Positions 9,816 through 20,013 of a DNA stretch of 36,179 bases are shown here, piece after piece (position 1 is the stretch's first letter; each line of letters starts with the position of its first letter). The notes beneath the pieces are model-generated. The model searched no databases. It was not told the DNA's origin and was given only the letters and a program-made list of their open reading frames with translations. Where the stretch lies: NCBI GenBank assembly GCA_937936275.1, contig CALHCJ010000010.1, positions 1-36,179 on the forward strand. Reading direction: 5' to 3'. Both the position numbers and the translations under genes were made by a program. This DNA comes from an uncultured Flavobacteriaceae bacterium (lineage in GTDB: Bacteria > Bacteroidota > Bacteroidia > Flavobacteriales > Flavobacteriaceae).

Positions 9816-10376
9816 TTATAATTTTTTCCGAATGACCTCTGCCAGTAGTTTTTTTGCTCGTAATAGTTTAACTTTTACGTTGTTCATAGGCTCCCCAAGT
9901 TGTGTTGCAATATCTGAATAACTAAGCTCATTAAAAAAACGAAGATTGATTACTTCTTGGTAATGCGGTTTTAGTTTTTTGATATGTTCTAGGAGGGTTG
10001 CTAAATTTTGTTCTGTAATCAAGCGATCTTCCGCAGTAGGGGCATCATCTAAAACTTTCTTTACGGCTTCATTACTACGCCACGCATCTAAAACATTTCG
10101 CTTGCGTTTTCGAACCAAATCAATATGAATATTCTTTGAAATAGTAATGAGCCAAGTTTTGAACTCGTATTCTTCTTTATAGGTATGAAGTTTATCGAAA
10201 GCTTTTGAAAAGGTTTGAATGGTAATGTCTTCTGCATCATTCTCGTTTTCAGTTCGTTTCAATTGAAAACCGTAAACGTCATTCCAAAACGTATCGAGCA
10301 AAGTACTAAAAGCGATTTGGCTTCCAGCCTTTGCTTTGATGATAGTGTCTTGAATAGTGTTTTCTATTTTATTCAA
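9816..10376 (-). CDS. ECF-type RNA polymerase sigma factor
   Basis: Sigma2 region (DAEDITIQTFSKAFDKLHTY...FKTWLITISKNIHIDLVRKRKR) and sigma4 region (YQEVINLRFFNELSYSDIATQLGEPMNNVKVKLLRAKKLL). Confidence 0.92.
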   Translation of the reverse strand: MNKIENTIQDTIIKAKAGSQIAFSTLLDTFWNDVYGFQLKRTENENDAEDITIQTFSKAFDKLHTYKEEYEFKTWLITISKNIHIDLVRKRKRNVLDAWRSNEAVKKVLDDAPTAEDRLITEQNLATLLEHIKKLKPHYQEVINLRFFNELSYSDIATQLGEPMNNVKVKLLRAKKLLAEVIRKKL

Positions 10377-10417
10377 AAGCTAAATTTATAAATATTGACC
10401 TGTTTGTAGTCAAGGGC

Positions 10418-10627
10418 TTACTGCAGTTCAGGGGTACTGTCTTTTTGACAATCTTGTTCATTTGGTAGCTTACCGCACATTCCACAAGCTTCTCCATCTT
10501 GATTTAAAAAAGGACTTTGACTAGCACAAGTTCCTGCAAATTTTCCATCTTTTTTTGCCCAAATTTTTATCGCAATTCCGGCTATGGCTACTGCTAAAAG
10601 TCCAACTGTAAGTAATAAAAGCTTCAT
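10418..10627 (-). CDS. Small membrane-anchored Cys-containing protein
   Basis: 69 aa: N-terminal TM helix, then CASQSPFLNQDGEACGMCGKLPNEQDC; compact spacing with the sigma-factor gene. Confidence 0.7.
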   Translation of the reverse strand: MKLLLLTVGLLAVAIAGIAIKIWAKKDGKFAGTCASQSPFLNQDGEACGMCGKLPNEQDCQKDSTPELQ

Positions 10628-10703
10628 TTGATCCTATTATTATTAAAATAGACGTAATTCGTTTGAGAAAATTACAACTGAATTAAAACAAAGGTATAAA
10701 AAT

Positions 10704-10725
10704 AAAGCCCCGAAATAGGGGCTTT
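10704..10725 (-). terminator. Intrinsic terminator after the anti-sigma gene
   Basis: AAAGCCCC-GAAATA-GGGGCTTT perfect 8-bp stem; minus strand continues ATTTTTATA. Confidence 0.85.
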
Positions 10726-10748
10726 CAAAATTTGTATGTTGTTATCTT

Positions 10749-11507
10749 TTAGTAGGTAATATTAGCAACAATATTTTCTACTGTTGGAACAGCATTTCCA
10801 CCTTGTGGTTCGATTGTGATGTAACTTACTGCTTTGTCTGCATATGGTAAGGCCATCAAATTACCTGAAGAACCTGCTTCTTTTAGAACTCCTAAATTTA
10901 CCATTTCACCATTAACTTCAGCCCACATTTGAAAACACTGATCTTCTGGTAAGTTGGGTAATTTACTCACATTAATGTAAGATAGCTTCTTAACAGGGTT
11001 TACATAAGCGACAGCTTTAAGTTCCTTCGCTTTTTTGTTACCGTTCACATTGTACTTTTTGGTGTTTTTGTTTTGGAGAACAATAAACTGATTTCGCATA
11101 TCATCTAACCCAGCCTCCATATCTTCTTTTAAAAGCTGAATTTGATTGGTAACCATTTCATTTTCTTGTTGTAAACTTTGATTTTGATCATAAAAAAAGT
11201 ACGATGCAGCAGCAAACAACAGTGCTGTAACACTTGCTGCAACAGCATATTGAAAGAATCTTTTTCTCCCAGCTTTTTCTCCTCTAATTCTAGAGATAAT
11301 TCGTTCTTTTAAACCTTCAGGAGTTTTTACTGCGTACATCTTAGCAAAAACTTCTAAATTTTCTTGTAACTCATCATATTCTTTAGTCACTTCAGGATAC
11401 ATGGCAATATATCGCTCTACCTGTAGCGTTTCTTCTTCCGTCGTATTGCCAAGTAAATATTTCTCTAAAAGATCAGTATCTAAAAATATACGTATTTTGT
11501 CTTTCAT
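10749..11507 (-). CDS. RskA-like anti-sigma factor
   Basis: N-terminal LLEKYLLGNTTEEETLQVERYIAMYPEVTKEYDEL, TM helix, C-terminal RskA-like domain (LPEDQCFQMWAEVNGEMVNLGVL); immediately downstream of an ECF sigma gene. ATG at 11507 preferred. Confidence 0.85.
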   Translation of the reverse strand: MKDKIRIFLDTDLLEKYLLGNTTEEETLQVERYIAMYPEVTKEYDELQENLEVFAKMYAVKTPEGLKERIISRIRGEKAGRKRFFQYAVAASVTALLFAAASYFFYDQNQSLQQENEMVTNQIQLLKEDMEAGLDDMRNQFIVLQNKNTKKYNVNGNKKAKELKAVAYVNPVKKLSYINVSKLPNLPEDQCFQMWAEVNGEMVNLGVLKEAGSSGNLMALPYADKAVSYITIEPQGGNAVPTVENIVANITY

Positions 11508-11541
11508 CTGTTTTGTATTTAAATTCCCTTGCGGGTTTGTG

Positions 11542-12108
11542 TCATAAAAACGCACTTAAAAAAAGTGCAATCATCGCCGTTGGATTATAAATTTTTCTCA
11601 ATTCACGTAGTCCGATTTTTAATCTTGATTTGATCGTTCCAAGGGGTATCTCTAACTCATCGCTAGCCTCTTGTTGCGTCATGCCTTGAAAAAAAAGTGC
11701 ATCAAGTACAATTTGATACTTTTCTTCTATTTTTTCTAAATTCTCACGTACGTCAAGTAAATCAGGTTTTGTTGTCTCAACACCTAAATTATATACGTCG
11801 GAAACATCTATTTGGATTTCCTTTGTTGTTTTAGTATTAACACTTCTTAATTTATCAATAGCAGTATTTCTCGTAATGCGAAACAACCACGTAAACAATT
11901 TTGCCTTCGATGGGTCGTAAGAATCTGATTTTTTCCAAATTTTCACAAAGCTTTCTTGTAAAACATCCTGAGCTAATTCATCATTGCGAACTACTTTGTG
12001 CGCAACACCGTATAGGGTGTCTCCGTAGTTTTCATACAACAAAGAAATAGCCTTCTCATTGCGCTCTTGAAGCAGCTCAACGATGTGTTTTTCTAGTAGT
12101 GTGCTCAT
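11542..12108 (-). CDS. ECF-type RNA polymerase sigma factor (SigK-like)
   Basis: DELAQDVLQESFVKIWKKSDSYDPSKAKLFTWLFRITRNTAIDKLRS and FFQGMTQQEASDELEIPLGTIKSRLKIGLRELRK. Confidence 0.93.
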   Translation of the reverse strand: MSTLLEKHIVELLQERNEKAISLLYENYGDTLYGVAHKVVRNDELAQDVLQESFVKIWKKSDSYDPSKAKLFTWLFRITRNTAIDKLRSVNTKTTKEIQIDVSDVYNLGVETTKPDLLDVRENLEKIEEKYQIVLDALFFQGMTQQEASDELEIPLGTIKSRLKIGLRELRKIYNPTAMIALFLSAFL

Positions 12109-12287
12109 AAAACAAGTTAGGTTCGGAAAAAAAATTCAGCTTGGGGCATCCAATTTAATTATCTCAACCGTATATAGGTAAACGCTAATTTATAAAATTG
12201 ATTGTTAAGTTAGGGTTTTAAAGATTTTAATTAGATAAATGTGTAGCTGGTAACTATACATTTAGTTTTTGGTTAGTTTGGTTTGGT

Positions 12288-12317
12288 ATAACCCTCGTTA
12301 TTTATAGCGAGGGTTAT
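12288..12317. terminator. Hairpin overlapping the murB stop codon
   Basis: ATAACCCTCG-TTATTTATAG-CGAGGGTTAT perfect 10-bp stem; only a weak T tract, on the plus side (TTTTAT). Confidence 0.5.
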
Positions 12318-13330
12318 TTTATGATATTAACCTCAGGTGTTATTTTTATTCCAAATTTTTCTTCAACACTTGCCATAATTCTAAGAGCTAAATCAAGTAT
12401 TTCAGTGCCAGTTGCTCTGTCATGGTTGACCAACACTAAAGCTTGATTCTTATGAATGCCCGCATCGCCGAACCGTTTACCTTTGTAGCCACATTGTTCA
12501 ATAAGCCAGCCTGCGGGAACCTTATAAGCATCTTCTGATATTTTATAGAAAGGTGCATCAGCATGGCTCTTTTGAAATTTATTGAATTTAACTTTGGATA
12601 GAATAGGATTTTTAAAAAAACTTCCGCTGTTTCCCAATTCTGCTGGGTCGGGTAGTTTGCTTCTGCGGATTGCAATAACTGCATTTGAGATATCTTTTAT
12701 CGTTGGATCGTCAATCTGCTGTTCTTTCAAAGCAGCTTCAATCGCTCCATAAGATGTATTTAGCACATGATTTTTTTTTGTCAATTTGAAATTTACTGAA
12801 GTAATCACATATTGACCTTTACCTGCATTTTTAAAATAAGAGTCCCGATATCCGAATTGACAGGCATCTTTAGAAAAGGTTTTAATTTCTTGAGAGGTGA
12901 TGTGCATTGCTTCACAAGAGACAAAAGAATCCTTTAACTCTACACCATAAGCTCCAATATTCTGAATCGGCGCAGTACCAGTATTTCCGGGTATTAATGA
13001 CATATTTTCTAGACCACCATAGTCATGATCTAGGGTCCATAATACCATCTCATGCCAGTTTTCACCTGCCATGACCTTAACTATTACGGAGTTATCATCT
13101 TCGGAAATAACAGTTATTCCTTTGAGATTGATATGCAAAACCAGTGCATCAACATCGCAAGTAAGTAGCATATTGCTACCACCACTAATGATAAATTTTC
13201 TGGGATACTCTTCGAGGCGCAGCGCCTCCGCCAAATCATCCAAAGAATTAATTTCGCAGAAATACTTCGCAGTTGCGGAAATACCAAAGGTATTGTATGC
13301 TTTTAGGCACTTATTTCGTTGAATGATCAT
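12314..13330 (-). CDS. murB: UDP-N-acetylmuramate dehydrogenase
   Basis: NTFGISATAKYF, FIISGGSNMLL, YGGLENMSLIPGNTGTAPIQNIGAYGVE, FGYRDSYFK, NSGSFFKNP, AGWLIEQCGYKG. Confidence 0.95.
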   Translation of the reverse strand: MIIQRNKCLKAYNTFGISATAKYFCEINSLDDLAEALRLEEYPRKFIISGGSNMLLTCDVDALVLHINLKGITVISEDDNSVIVKVMAGENWHEMVLWTLDHDYGGLENMSLIPGNTGTAPIQNIGAYGVELKDSFVSCEAMHITSQEIKTFSKDACQFGYRDSYFKNAGKGQYVITSVNFKLTKKNHVLNTSYGAIEAALKEQQIDDPTIKDISNAVIAIRRSKLPDPAELGNSGSFFKNPILSKVKFNKFQKSHADAPFYKISEDAYKVPAGWLIEQCGYKGKRFGDAGIHKNQALVLVNHDRATGTEILDLALRIMASVEEKFGIKITPEVNIIK

Positions 13331-14520
13331 TACCCTATATAACTCTTAAGGGCTTCCTTTAGTATGTTCACAGCACGCTTTAAGCTTTCTTTTTCAAGTA
13401 CATATGCGATTCTTATTTGATTTTTACCCAAACCTTTTGTTGCATAGAAACCTCCTGCCGGTGCTACCATGACGGTTTCATTATCAACACGAAAATCTTC
13501 TAAAAGCCATTGTGCGAAATCTTCAGCATCTGCAATGGGTAGCTCAGCAATACAGTAAAAAGCACCTTGCGGCTTTGCTACTCGCACACCATCTATTTTT
13601 TCTAACTCTTCAATCAAAAGATTACGTCGACCAACATATTCGGTTTTAACATCGTCGAAGTAACTTTGTGGTGTTTCTAATGCCGCTTCACTTGCGATTT
13701 GCGCATAGGTTGGCGGAGACAATCGTGCTTGAGCAAATTTCATTGCAGTTTTGATCAGGTTTTTATTTTTAGAAACCAAACAACCGATTCTTGCACCGCA
13801 CATGCTATACCTCTTTGAAACTGAATCTACTATAATTGCATGTTCATCAAGCCCATCTTCCTGTAAAATAGAGTAGTGCTCAGCTCCGTCATAGGTAAAT
13901 TCACGATAAACTTCATCAGCCACTAAAAAAAGATCATGTTTTTTTACCATTTTGGCCAGATCTTCTATTTCTTCATTACTGTACAGATATCCAGTAGGAT
14001 TTCCTGGATTACATATTAAAATCGCTTTGGTTTTTGTAGTGATTAACTTTTCGAACTCTTCGATAGGAGGTAAGGCAAAGTTATCTTCAATTCGAGATAT
14101 AACAGGAACTACATTCACCCCCGAGCCCCTGGCAAATCCATTATAGTTCGCATAAAATGGCTCGGGAATAATTACTTCATCTCCAGCATCGGCAATGCTT
14201 CCCATGACAAATGATAATGCTTCAGAACCGCCTGTGGTTACAATAATATCTTCAGGACTAACATGAATATCATTCTTATCATAGTATGCGGCAAGTTTGG
14301 TGCGATAGGTTTCCGATCCTTCCGTTATGCTGTATGCCAACACTTCGAGGTCATTATTTTTTACCGCATCTAAAGCAACTTGAGGTGTTTTAATATCGGG
14401 TTGACCAATATTTAAATGTAATACCTTAGCGCCCCTTTTTTTAGCTGCTTCAGCAAAAGGCACAAGTTTACGTATGGGCGATTCGGGCATATTCAGCCCT
14501 TTTTGAGATACTAATGGCAT
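13330..14520 (-). CDS. PLP-dependent class I/II aminotransferase (aspartate aminotransferase-like)
   Basis: VLHLNIGQPDIKTP, CNPGNPTGYLYSNEEI, LVADEVYREFTYD, VDSVSKRYSMCGARIGCL (PLP Lys). Confidence 0.93.
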   Translation of the reverse strand: MPLVSQKGLNMPESPIRKLVPFAEAAKKRGAKVLHLNIGQPDIKTPQVALDAVKNNDLEVLAYSITEGSETYRTKLAAYYDKNDIHVSPEDIIVTTGGSEALSFVMGSIADAGDEVIIPEPFYANYNGFARGSGVNVVPVISRIEDNFALPPIEEFEKLITTKTKAILICNPGNPTGYLYSNEEIEDLAKMVKKHDLFLVADEVYREFTYDGAEHYSILQEDGLDEHAIIVDSVSKRYSMCGARIGCLVSKNKNLIKTAMKFAQARLSPPTYAQIASEAALETPQSYFDDVKTEYVGRRNLLIEELEKIDGVRVAKPQGAFYCIAELPIADAEDFAQWLLEDFRVDNETVMVAPAGGFYATKGLGKNQIRIAYVLEKESLKRAVNILKEALKSYIG

Positions 14521-14669
14521 TTGAATATATTTTAAACAAAAATCGACAATCCTGATGGAGTAGGCAATAGCAAAGAATTCATTTTATTGCCTTGCTAAAA
14601 TGTTAAAACAAACATATTCTTTTAAATATATTGTAACTTAAAGAACAAAATTCTTTAAAAATCAATTCG

Positions 14670-16010
14670 TTGCGTAACAGAATCTTACATATCACTCTTT
14701 TTCTGTGCTGCTTTGCGTTTATAACGTCAGCGCAAAATTTTGATTTGCCAGATGGTCAGAAATACCAAAAAGTAAAATTTCAGCTGATTAATAATCTTAT
14801 GGTTATTCCCTTAGAAGTAAATGGAACTGAACTTTCATTTATTCTTGATTCGGGTGTAAGCACCCCTCTACTTTTCAATATCTCTGAACAAGATTCCATT
14901 CAAATCAATAAGGTTTCACAAGTGACGGTTCGTGGACTTGGTGATGGCGAACCTATACAGGCATTAAGTTCAAGAAATAATATATTTCGATTGGGTTCGG
15001 TTGTAAATCAAAATCAAGATTTGTATGTGGTTTTAGATGAAACTCTTAACTTCTCTCCGTCACTGGGCATACCAGTACATGGTATAATAGGGTATGACTT
15101 GTTTCGTGATTTTGTCGTTGAGATTAATTACAATGCTCAACACGTAAAATTTTATAATCCTGAATTGTACCACAGCAAAAGGGATAAGAAGAGTCAAACA
15201 TTACCCATATCAATTTTAAAGAAAAAGGCTTATGTTAATGGCTCGGTAGTTTTAAAAGATACCGAAGAGGTGCCTATTCGAATGCTTTTGGATACTGGAA
15301 GCAGCGATGCGATATGGCTCTTTGAAAATGAGGCTATTGGTATTCCAGATAACAACTACGTAGATTTTTTAGGAAGAGGTCTTGGGGGTGATGTTTTTGG
15401 TAAGCGCACGAAAGTACGCAGCATCAAAATTGGAAATTTTATTATTGAAGATGCTAAAACAGCATTTCCTGATATAACGTCTTTTAAAGGAATTAAGAGT
15501 TTAGGTGATAGAAATGGAAGTCTAGGTGGTGAAGTTTTAAAACGATTTAATTTTGTCTTTGATTATCAAAACAAAACCGTTACGCTTCGAAAAAACGGTA
15601 ATTTCAAAATGCCATTTCATTATAATTTAAGTGGAATAGATCTTCAACATAATGGCGTTAGATACATTACTGAAAGTATTGCCGATCCAAATGGGATTGT
15701 GAAAAAAAATGAATCCGTTACCTACAGTAATGTTCAAATTTTAATGGAGAATCAAACGCGTCTGAGTTTAGTCCCTGAAATTATAGTTTCTGGTATCAGA
15801 GCTGGAAGTCCTGCTGAAGGAGCTGGTTTGCAAGAGGGCGATGTAATTCTTGCAGTAAATGGAAAAAGTGTTCATACCTATAAGTTGCAACAAATTCTTC
15901 AAATGTTGAATGCAAAAAAAGGAAAACGGATTAGAGTGCTGATTGAACGCGCCAATGCTGATAAAGTTCTTACGTATGTTGTAAAAGATGTATTCAAAGA
16001 AAAACCCTGA
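14670..16010 (+). CDS. Secreted aspartyl protease-like protein: two retropepsin-like domains plus PDZ
   Basis: TTG start, signal peptide ending SAQ, LSFILDSGVSTPLLF and IRMLLDTGSSDAIWLF, then PDZ SGIRAGSPAEGAGLQEGDVILAVNGKSV. Confidence 0.85.
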   Translation: MRNRILHITLFLCCFAFITSAQNFDLPDGQKYQKVKFQLINNLMVIPLEVNGTELSFILDSGVSTPLLFNISEQDSIQINKVSQVTVRGLGDGEPIQALSSRNNIFRLGSVVNQNQDLYVVLDETLNFSPSLGIPVHGIIGYDLFRDFVVEINYNAQHVKFYNPELYHSKRDKKSQTLPISILKKKAYVNGSVVLKDTEEVPIRMLLDTGSSDAIWLFENEAIGIPDNNYVDFLGRGLGGDVFGKRTKVRSIKIGNFIIEDAKTAFPDITSFKGIKSLGDRNGSLGGEVLKRFNFVFDYQNKTVTLRKNGNFKMPFHYNLSGIDLQHNGVRYITESIADPNGIVKKNESVTYSNVQILMENQTRLSLVPEIIVSGIRAGSPAEGAGLQEGDVILAVNGKSVHTYKLQQILQMLNAKKGKRIRVLIERANADKVLTYVVKDVFKEKP

Positions 16011-16028
16011 AAGTTTGCTTTCAGGGTT
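16003..16028. terminator. Terminator hairpin between convergent genes
   Basis: AACCCTGAAAG-TTTG-CTTTCAGGGTT perfect 11-bp stem; minus side continues TTTCTTTG. It contains the plus-gene stop codon TGA (16008-16010). Confidence 0.8.
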
Positions 16029-16054
16029 CTTACAATTTATGATATCGGAAAGTA

Positions 16055-16447
16055 TTACTTCGTACCGCTATTTGGGTCTTTAATCTCTCCTTTGATTTTT
16101 AATACTTTGGTGGGGGTAGAGGCATTAGAAATAACCGTAATAGCTTTTCTAATAGGCCCAACTCTGTTGGTATCATATTTTACCTGAATTTCTCCAACTT
16201 TACCAGGTAGTATGGGTTCTTCTGGCTTCTTTGGTATAGTACAACCACAGCTCGAGCTTACTTTGCTAATGATAAGTGGAGCATCTCCGGTGTTCGTAAA
16301 TTCGAAAACACGAACTCCGTCTGAACCTTTATCAATCTGACCGTAATCAACGGTTTCTGTTTTAAATTCGATTTGAGCCACTTTTTCTTGCGCAGAAACG
16401 CTAATTGTAAGTAGGCCAACAAATAAAACAAGTACTAGTTTTTTCAT
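16055..16447 (-). CDS. DUF1573 domain-containing secreted protein
   Basis: Signal peptide; VDYGQIDKGSDGVRVFEFTNTGDAPLIISKVSSSCGCTIPKKPEEPILPGKVGEIQVKYDT. Confidence 0.92.
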   Translation of the reverse strand: MKKLVLVLFVGLLTISVSAQEKVAQIEFKTETVDYGQIDKGSDGVRVFEFTNTGDAPLIISKVSSSCGCTIPKKPEEPILPGKVGEIQVKYDTNRVGPIRKAITVISNASTPTKVLKIKGEIKDPNSGTK

Positions 16448-16599
16448 GTGTGTAATTTTTATTGTTCGTTAAGTTGCGATTTTGTCCAAATAATACATGG
16501 TTTTATGTCACTTTAATCACGTAACTACCTCGACTTCATCATTTTAATTTAGGGTGAACCTCAAAAGTATAATGTTTTTAAGGAACCTCCAAAATTCTT

Positions 16600-16628
16600 T
16601 TGTTATATACTAACGTTAGTTATTTTTG
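16600..16628 (+). promoter_or_regulatory. Predicted Bacteroidota-type promoter of valS with palindromic spacer
   Basis: TTG (16600-16602), 18-nt spacer, TATTTTTG (16621-16628) matching TAnnTTTG; spacer ends with perfect palindrome ACTAACGTTAGT (16609-16620). Confidence 0.5.
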
Positions 16629-16736
16629 TTTCGTATTAATTGATTCGTTAAAACCAACGAATATATTAGTTTAACATTCGTCTTTTTTGCGGCATTTTGA
16701 GTACCGCATAGGAGTTGGCAAAAACTGTTCCAAAAA

Positions 16737-19367
16737 ATGGAAATTCCTTCAAAATATGACCCCCAAAATGCTGAAAATCGCTGGTATGACTACTGGATGC
16801 AGCATAACTACTTTCATTCTATACCTGATGATCGTGAGCCTTATACCATTGTTATTCCGCCACCAAACGTGACCGGAGTGCTACACATGGGGCATATGCT
16901 TAATAATACCATACAAGACGTTTTGACACGTCGTGCTCGATTGATGGGTAAAAATGCGTGCTGGGTGCCTGGTATGGACCATGCTTCAATAGCAACTGAA
17001 GCAAAAGTAGTTGCAAAATTGAAAGCTGAAGGTATTGATAAATCAGATTTAAGTAGAGAAGAATTTCTAAAGCATGCTTGGGCATGGACAGACAAATATG
17101 GTGGAGTTATTCTGGAGCAACTTAAGAAATTAGGATGTTCTTGTGATTGGGAGCGTACTGCTTTTACTATGGACGACGAGCGATATGCCAGTGTCATAAA
17201 GGTTTTTGTTGATTTACATAACAAAGGTTTGATTTACCGAGGGCATCGCATGGTCAATTGGGATCCAGAAGCACAAACTACACTGTCTGATGAAGAGGTA
17301 ATTTATGAAGAAAAACAAGGTTTATTGTATTATTTGGAGTATCAAATTGAAGGGTCTGAAGAGAAGGTAACTATTGCTACTACAAGGCCTGAAACCATAC
17401 TCGGCGATACTGCTATATGTATTAACCCCAACGATAAGCGTTTTCATCATTTAAAGGGTAAAAAAGCGATCGTGCCTATTAATAATCGTGTAATTCCTAT
17501 CATTGAAGACGAGTATGTTGATATCGAATTTGGTACGGGATGTCTGAAAGTTACCCCTGCTCACGATATCAACGATAAGAATTTAGGCGAGAAACATAAT
17601 TTAGAAACTATTGATATTTTTAATGCAGATGCTACCCTGAATTCGTTCGGATTACATTATGAAGGCAAAGACCGCTTTGTAGTTCGAAAAGAGATTTCCA
17701 AAGAGTTAGAGGAAAAAGGTTTTTTAGTAAAGACCGAACAACATTTAAATAAAGTAGGAACCTCAGAAAGAACTAAGGCCGTTATTGAACCCAGACTCTC
17801 TGATCAGTGGTTTTTAAAAATGGAAGAGTTGGTAAAACCCGCTATAAAAGGGGTTTTAGAATCTGACGATATTAAGTTCTACCCTAAAAAGTTTGAAAAC
17901 ACCTACCGCCATTGGATGGAAAATATTCGCGATTGGAATATCTCACGTCAATTATGGTGGGGACAACAAATACCTGCTTATTACTTTGGGGACGCGCAAA
18001 ATGATTTTGTTGTAGCAGAAAGCAAAAAAGAAGCATTAAAACTAGCTCGAGAAAAATCTGGCAATACAGAACTTACAATTGACAGCCTACGACAAGACGA
18101 AGATGCCTTAGATACTTGGTTTTCATCTTGGTTATGGCCGATGAGTGTTTTCAATGGAATCACCGACCCGAACAATGAGGAAGTAAATTATTATTACCCA
18201 ACAAATGATTTGGTGACAGGTCCAGATATTATTTTCTTTTGGGTAGCGCGTATGATTATCGCTGGCTATGAGTTCAGAGATGAGAAACCTTTTCAAAATG
18301 TTTATTTCACGGGATTGGTTCGTGACAAGCAGCGTCGCAAAATGTCAAAATCTTTGGGAAACTCACCCGATGCTTTAGAGCTTATTGAGCAATATGGTGC
18401 AGATGGAGTTCGTGTAGGGATGTTGTTGTGTTCTGCCGCAGGGAATGATTTGATGTTTGATGAAGATTTGTGTCAGCAAGGCAAAAATTTTGCAAATAAA
18501 ATATGGAACGGCTTTCGCTTGGTAAAAGGATGGGAGGTTGCCGATATAGCGCAACCCGAAGCTTCCAAATTAGGAATTGAATGGTATCAATCTAAGTTCA
18601 ATCAGACTTTAGAAGAAATTGAAGATCATTTCAGTAAGTATCGTATTTCAGATGCTTTGATGTCGACGTACAAGTTAGTTTGGGATGATTACAGCTCTTC
18701 GCTGTTGGAAATCATAAAACCAGCTTACCAACAACCCATAGATAGAACCACTTTTGATCAGGTTATAGAAATTTTTGAACAGAATTTGAAGTTGTTGCAT
18801 CCTTTCATGCCATTTCTGACCGAAGAGGTTTGGCAGCATATCGCAGAACGAAGTCCAGAAGAAGCCTTAATAATCTCAGAATGGCCTAAAATTAAGACAA
18901 CCGATAATAATTTGATCGCTGGTTTTGAATTTGCAGATGAAGTGATATCTGGTATTCGAACCATTCGTAAACAAAAGAACATTCCGATGAAAGAAGCTTT
19001 GGAAGTTTTGGTTTTAAACGAAGAAAAGGTTTCAAAGCTTTGGGACACGGTGATTTGCAAACTCACCAATGTTTCCAGTATATCCTATGTTGATACCACT
19101 GTAGATGGTGCTTTGTCGTTTCGCGTAAAATCAAATGAATATTTCATACCAATTAGTGGTACGATTGATATAGAAGCTGAAGTTGCCAAGATTCAAGAAG
19201 AATTAAAATATACCAAAGGCTTTTTGATTTCCGTTCAGAAGAAACTTTCTAACGAGCGTTTTGTAAATAATGCTCCAGAAAAAGTTATTGAAATTGAGCG
19301 CAAGAAACAAGCAGATGCTGAAGCCAAGATTGAGACTTTAGAGAAAAGTTTGGCTAGTTTGGGTTAG
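16737..19367 (+). CDS. valS: Valine--tRNA ligase
   Basis: [21 protein letters not shown] (HIGH motif), [45 protein letters not shown] (KMSKS). Confidence 0.97.
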   Translation: MEIPSKYDPQNAENRWYDYWMQHNYFHSIPDDREPYTIVIPPPNVTGVLHMGHMLNNTIQDVLTRRARLMGKNACWVPGMDHASIATEAKVVAKLKAEGIDKSDLSREEFLKHAWAWTDKYGGVILEQLKKLGCSCDWERTAFTMDDERYASVIKVFVDLHNKGLIYRGHRMVNWDPEAQTTLSDEEVIYEEKQGLLYYLEYQIEGSEEKVTIATTRPETILGDTAICINPNDKRFHHLKGKKAIVPINNRVIPIIEDEYVDIEFGTGCLKVTPAHDINDKNLGEKHNLETIDIFNADATLNSFGLHYEGKDRFVVRKEISKELEEKGFLVKTEQHLNKVGTSERTKAVIEPRLSDQWFLKMEELVKPAIKGVLESDDIKFYPKKFENTYRHWMENIRDWNISRQLWWGQQIPAYYFGDAQNDFVVAESKKEALKLAREKSGNTELTIDSLRQDEDALDTWFSSWLWPMSVFNGITDPNNEEVNYYYPTNDLVTGPDIIFFWVARMIIAGYEFRDEKPFQNVYFTGLVRDKQRRKMSKSLGNSPDALELIEQYGADGVRVGMLLCSAAGNDLMFDEDLCQQGKNFANKIWNGFRLVKGWEVADIAQPEASKLGIEWYQSKFNQTLEEIEDHFSKYRISDALMSTYKLVWDDYSSSLLEIIKPAYQQPIDRTTFDQVIEIFEQNLKLLHPFMPFLTEEVWQHIAERSPEEALIISEWPKIKTTDNNLIAGFEFADEVISGIRTIRKQKNIPMKEALEVLVLNEEKVSKLWDTVICKLTNVSSISYVDTTVDGALSFRVKSNEYFIPISGTIDIEAEVAKIQEELKYTKGFLISVQKKLSNERFVNNAPEKVIEIERKKQADAEAKIETLEKSLASLG

Positions 19368-19369
19368 TT

Positions 19370-19765
19370 TTGGAAATGCATACAAAGGTTTCTGCAAAAA
19401 AACTTTTCTTAATTGACGCTATTGGAGCTTTGGTTTCAGCATTTTTTTTAGGAGTAGTACTAAGTGGACTACAAGAAAAGATTGGTATACCTAAACATAT
19501 ACTATATCTTCTAGCAATTCTACCTGTCTTCTTTGCGATCTATTCCTTTAGTTGTTACTTCTTTCTAAGGGAGAAGCAAAGGTTTTTTTTAAAAGGTATT
19601 GCCATTTTGAATCTTATGTACTGTTTTTTAACCATAGGTCTTCTTTTTTTCCATAACCGCAATCTTACTTGGTTAGGGTGGACCTATTTCGTAGTTGAAT
19701 TGATAATTCTATTTGTTTTGATTCGTATTGAATTGAAAGCGAGTACGAGTGATGTTATAAAATGA
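19370..19765 (+). CDS. Hypothetical membrane protein, four predicted TM helices
   Basis: 131-aa ORF 3 nt after the valS stop; hydrophobic segments throughout. Confidence 0.65.
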   Translation: MEMHTKVSAKKLFLIDAIGALVSAFFLGVVLSGLQEKIGIPKHILYLLAILPVFFAIYSFSCYFFLREKQRFFLKGIAILNLMYCFLTIGLLFFHNRNLTWLGWTYFVVELIILFVLIRIELKASTSDVIK

Positions 19766-19793
19766 AAACCAAAAAAATGTTTATTTTAGACCT

Positions 19794-19982
19794 ATGGATA
19801 TTAAAAAAATACTTGGTTTAGTCCTTACCTTATTAGGTATTGGAGGCTTAATTTACACCGCCATTTTATACGTAAATGGCTCAGGTGAATTTAAAATATT
19901 AGCGGTGTACGGCATTCTAGGTGCCATTTTCTTCTTTTCAGGCATGGGTTTGATCAAACGTTTAGGAAGTTCAAACGATTAA
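19794..19982 (+). CDS. Small two-TM membrane protein
   Basis: 62 aa with two hydrophobic helices, co-directional and closely spaced. Confidence 0.6.
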   Translation: MDIKKILGLVLTLLGIGGLIYTAILYVNGSGEFKILAVYGILGAIFFFSGMGLIKRLGSSND

Positions 19983-20013
19983 AACTATTTGCTATGGATA
20001 ATCAGAGAAGATT

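Noticed and set aside
16629-16736. Possible T-box or attenuator in the valS leader
   Set aside because: Only a weak 5-bp hairpin (TGCGG...CCGCA, 16687-16708) with no T tract and no T-box sequence recognised.
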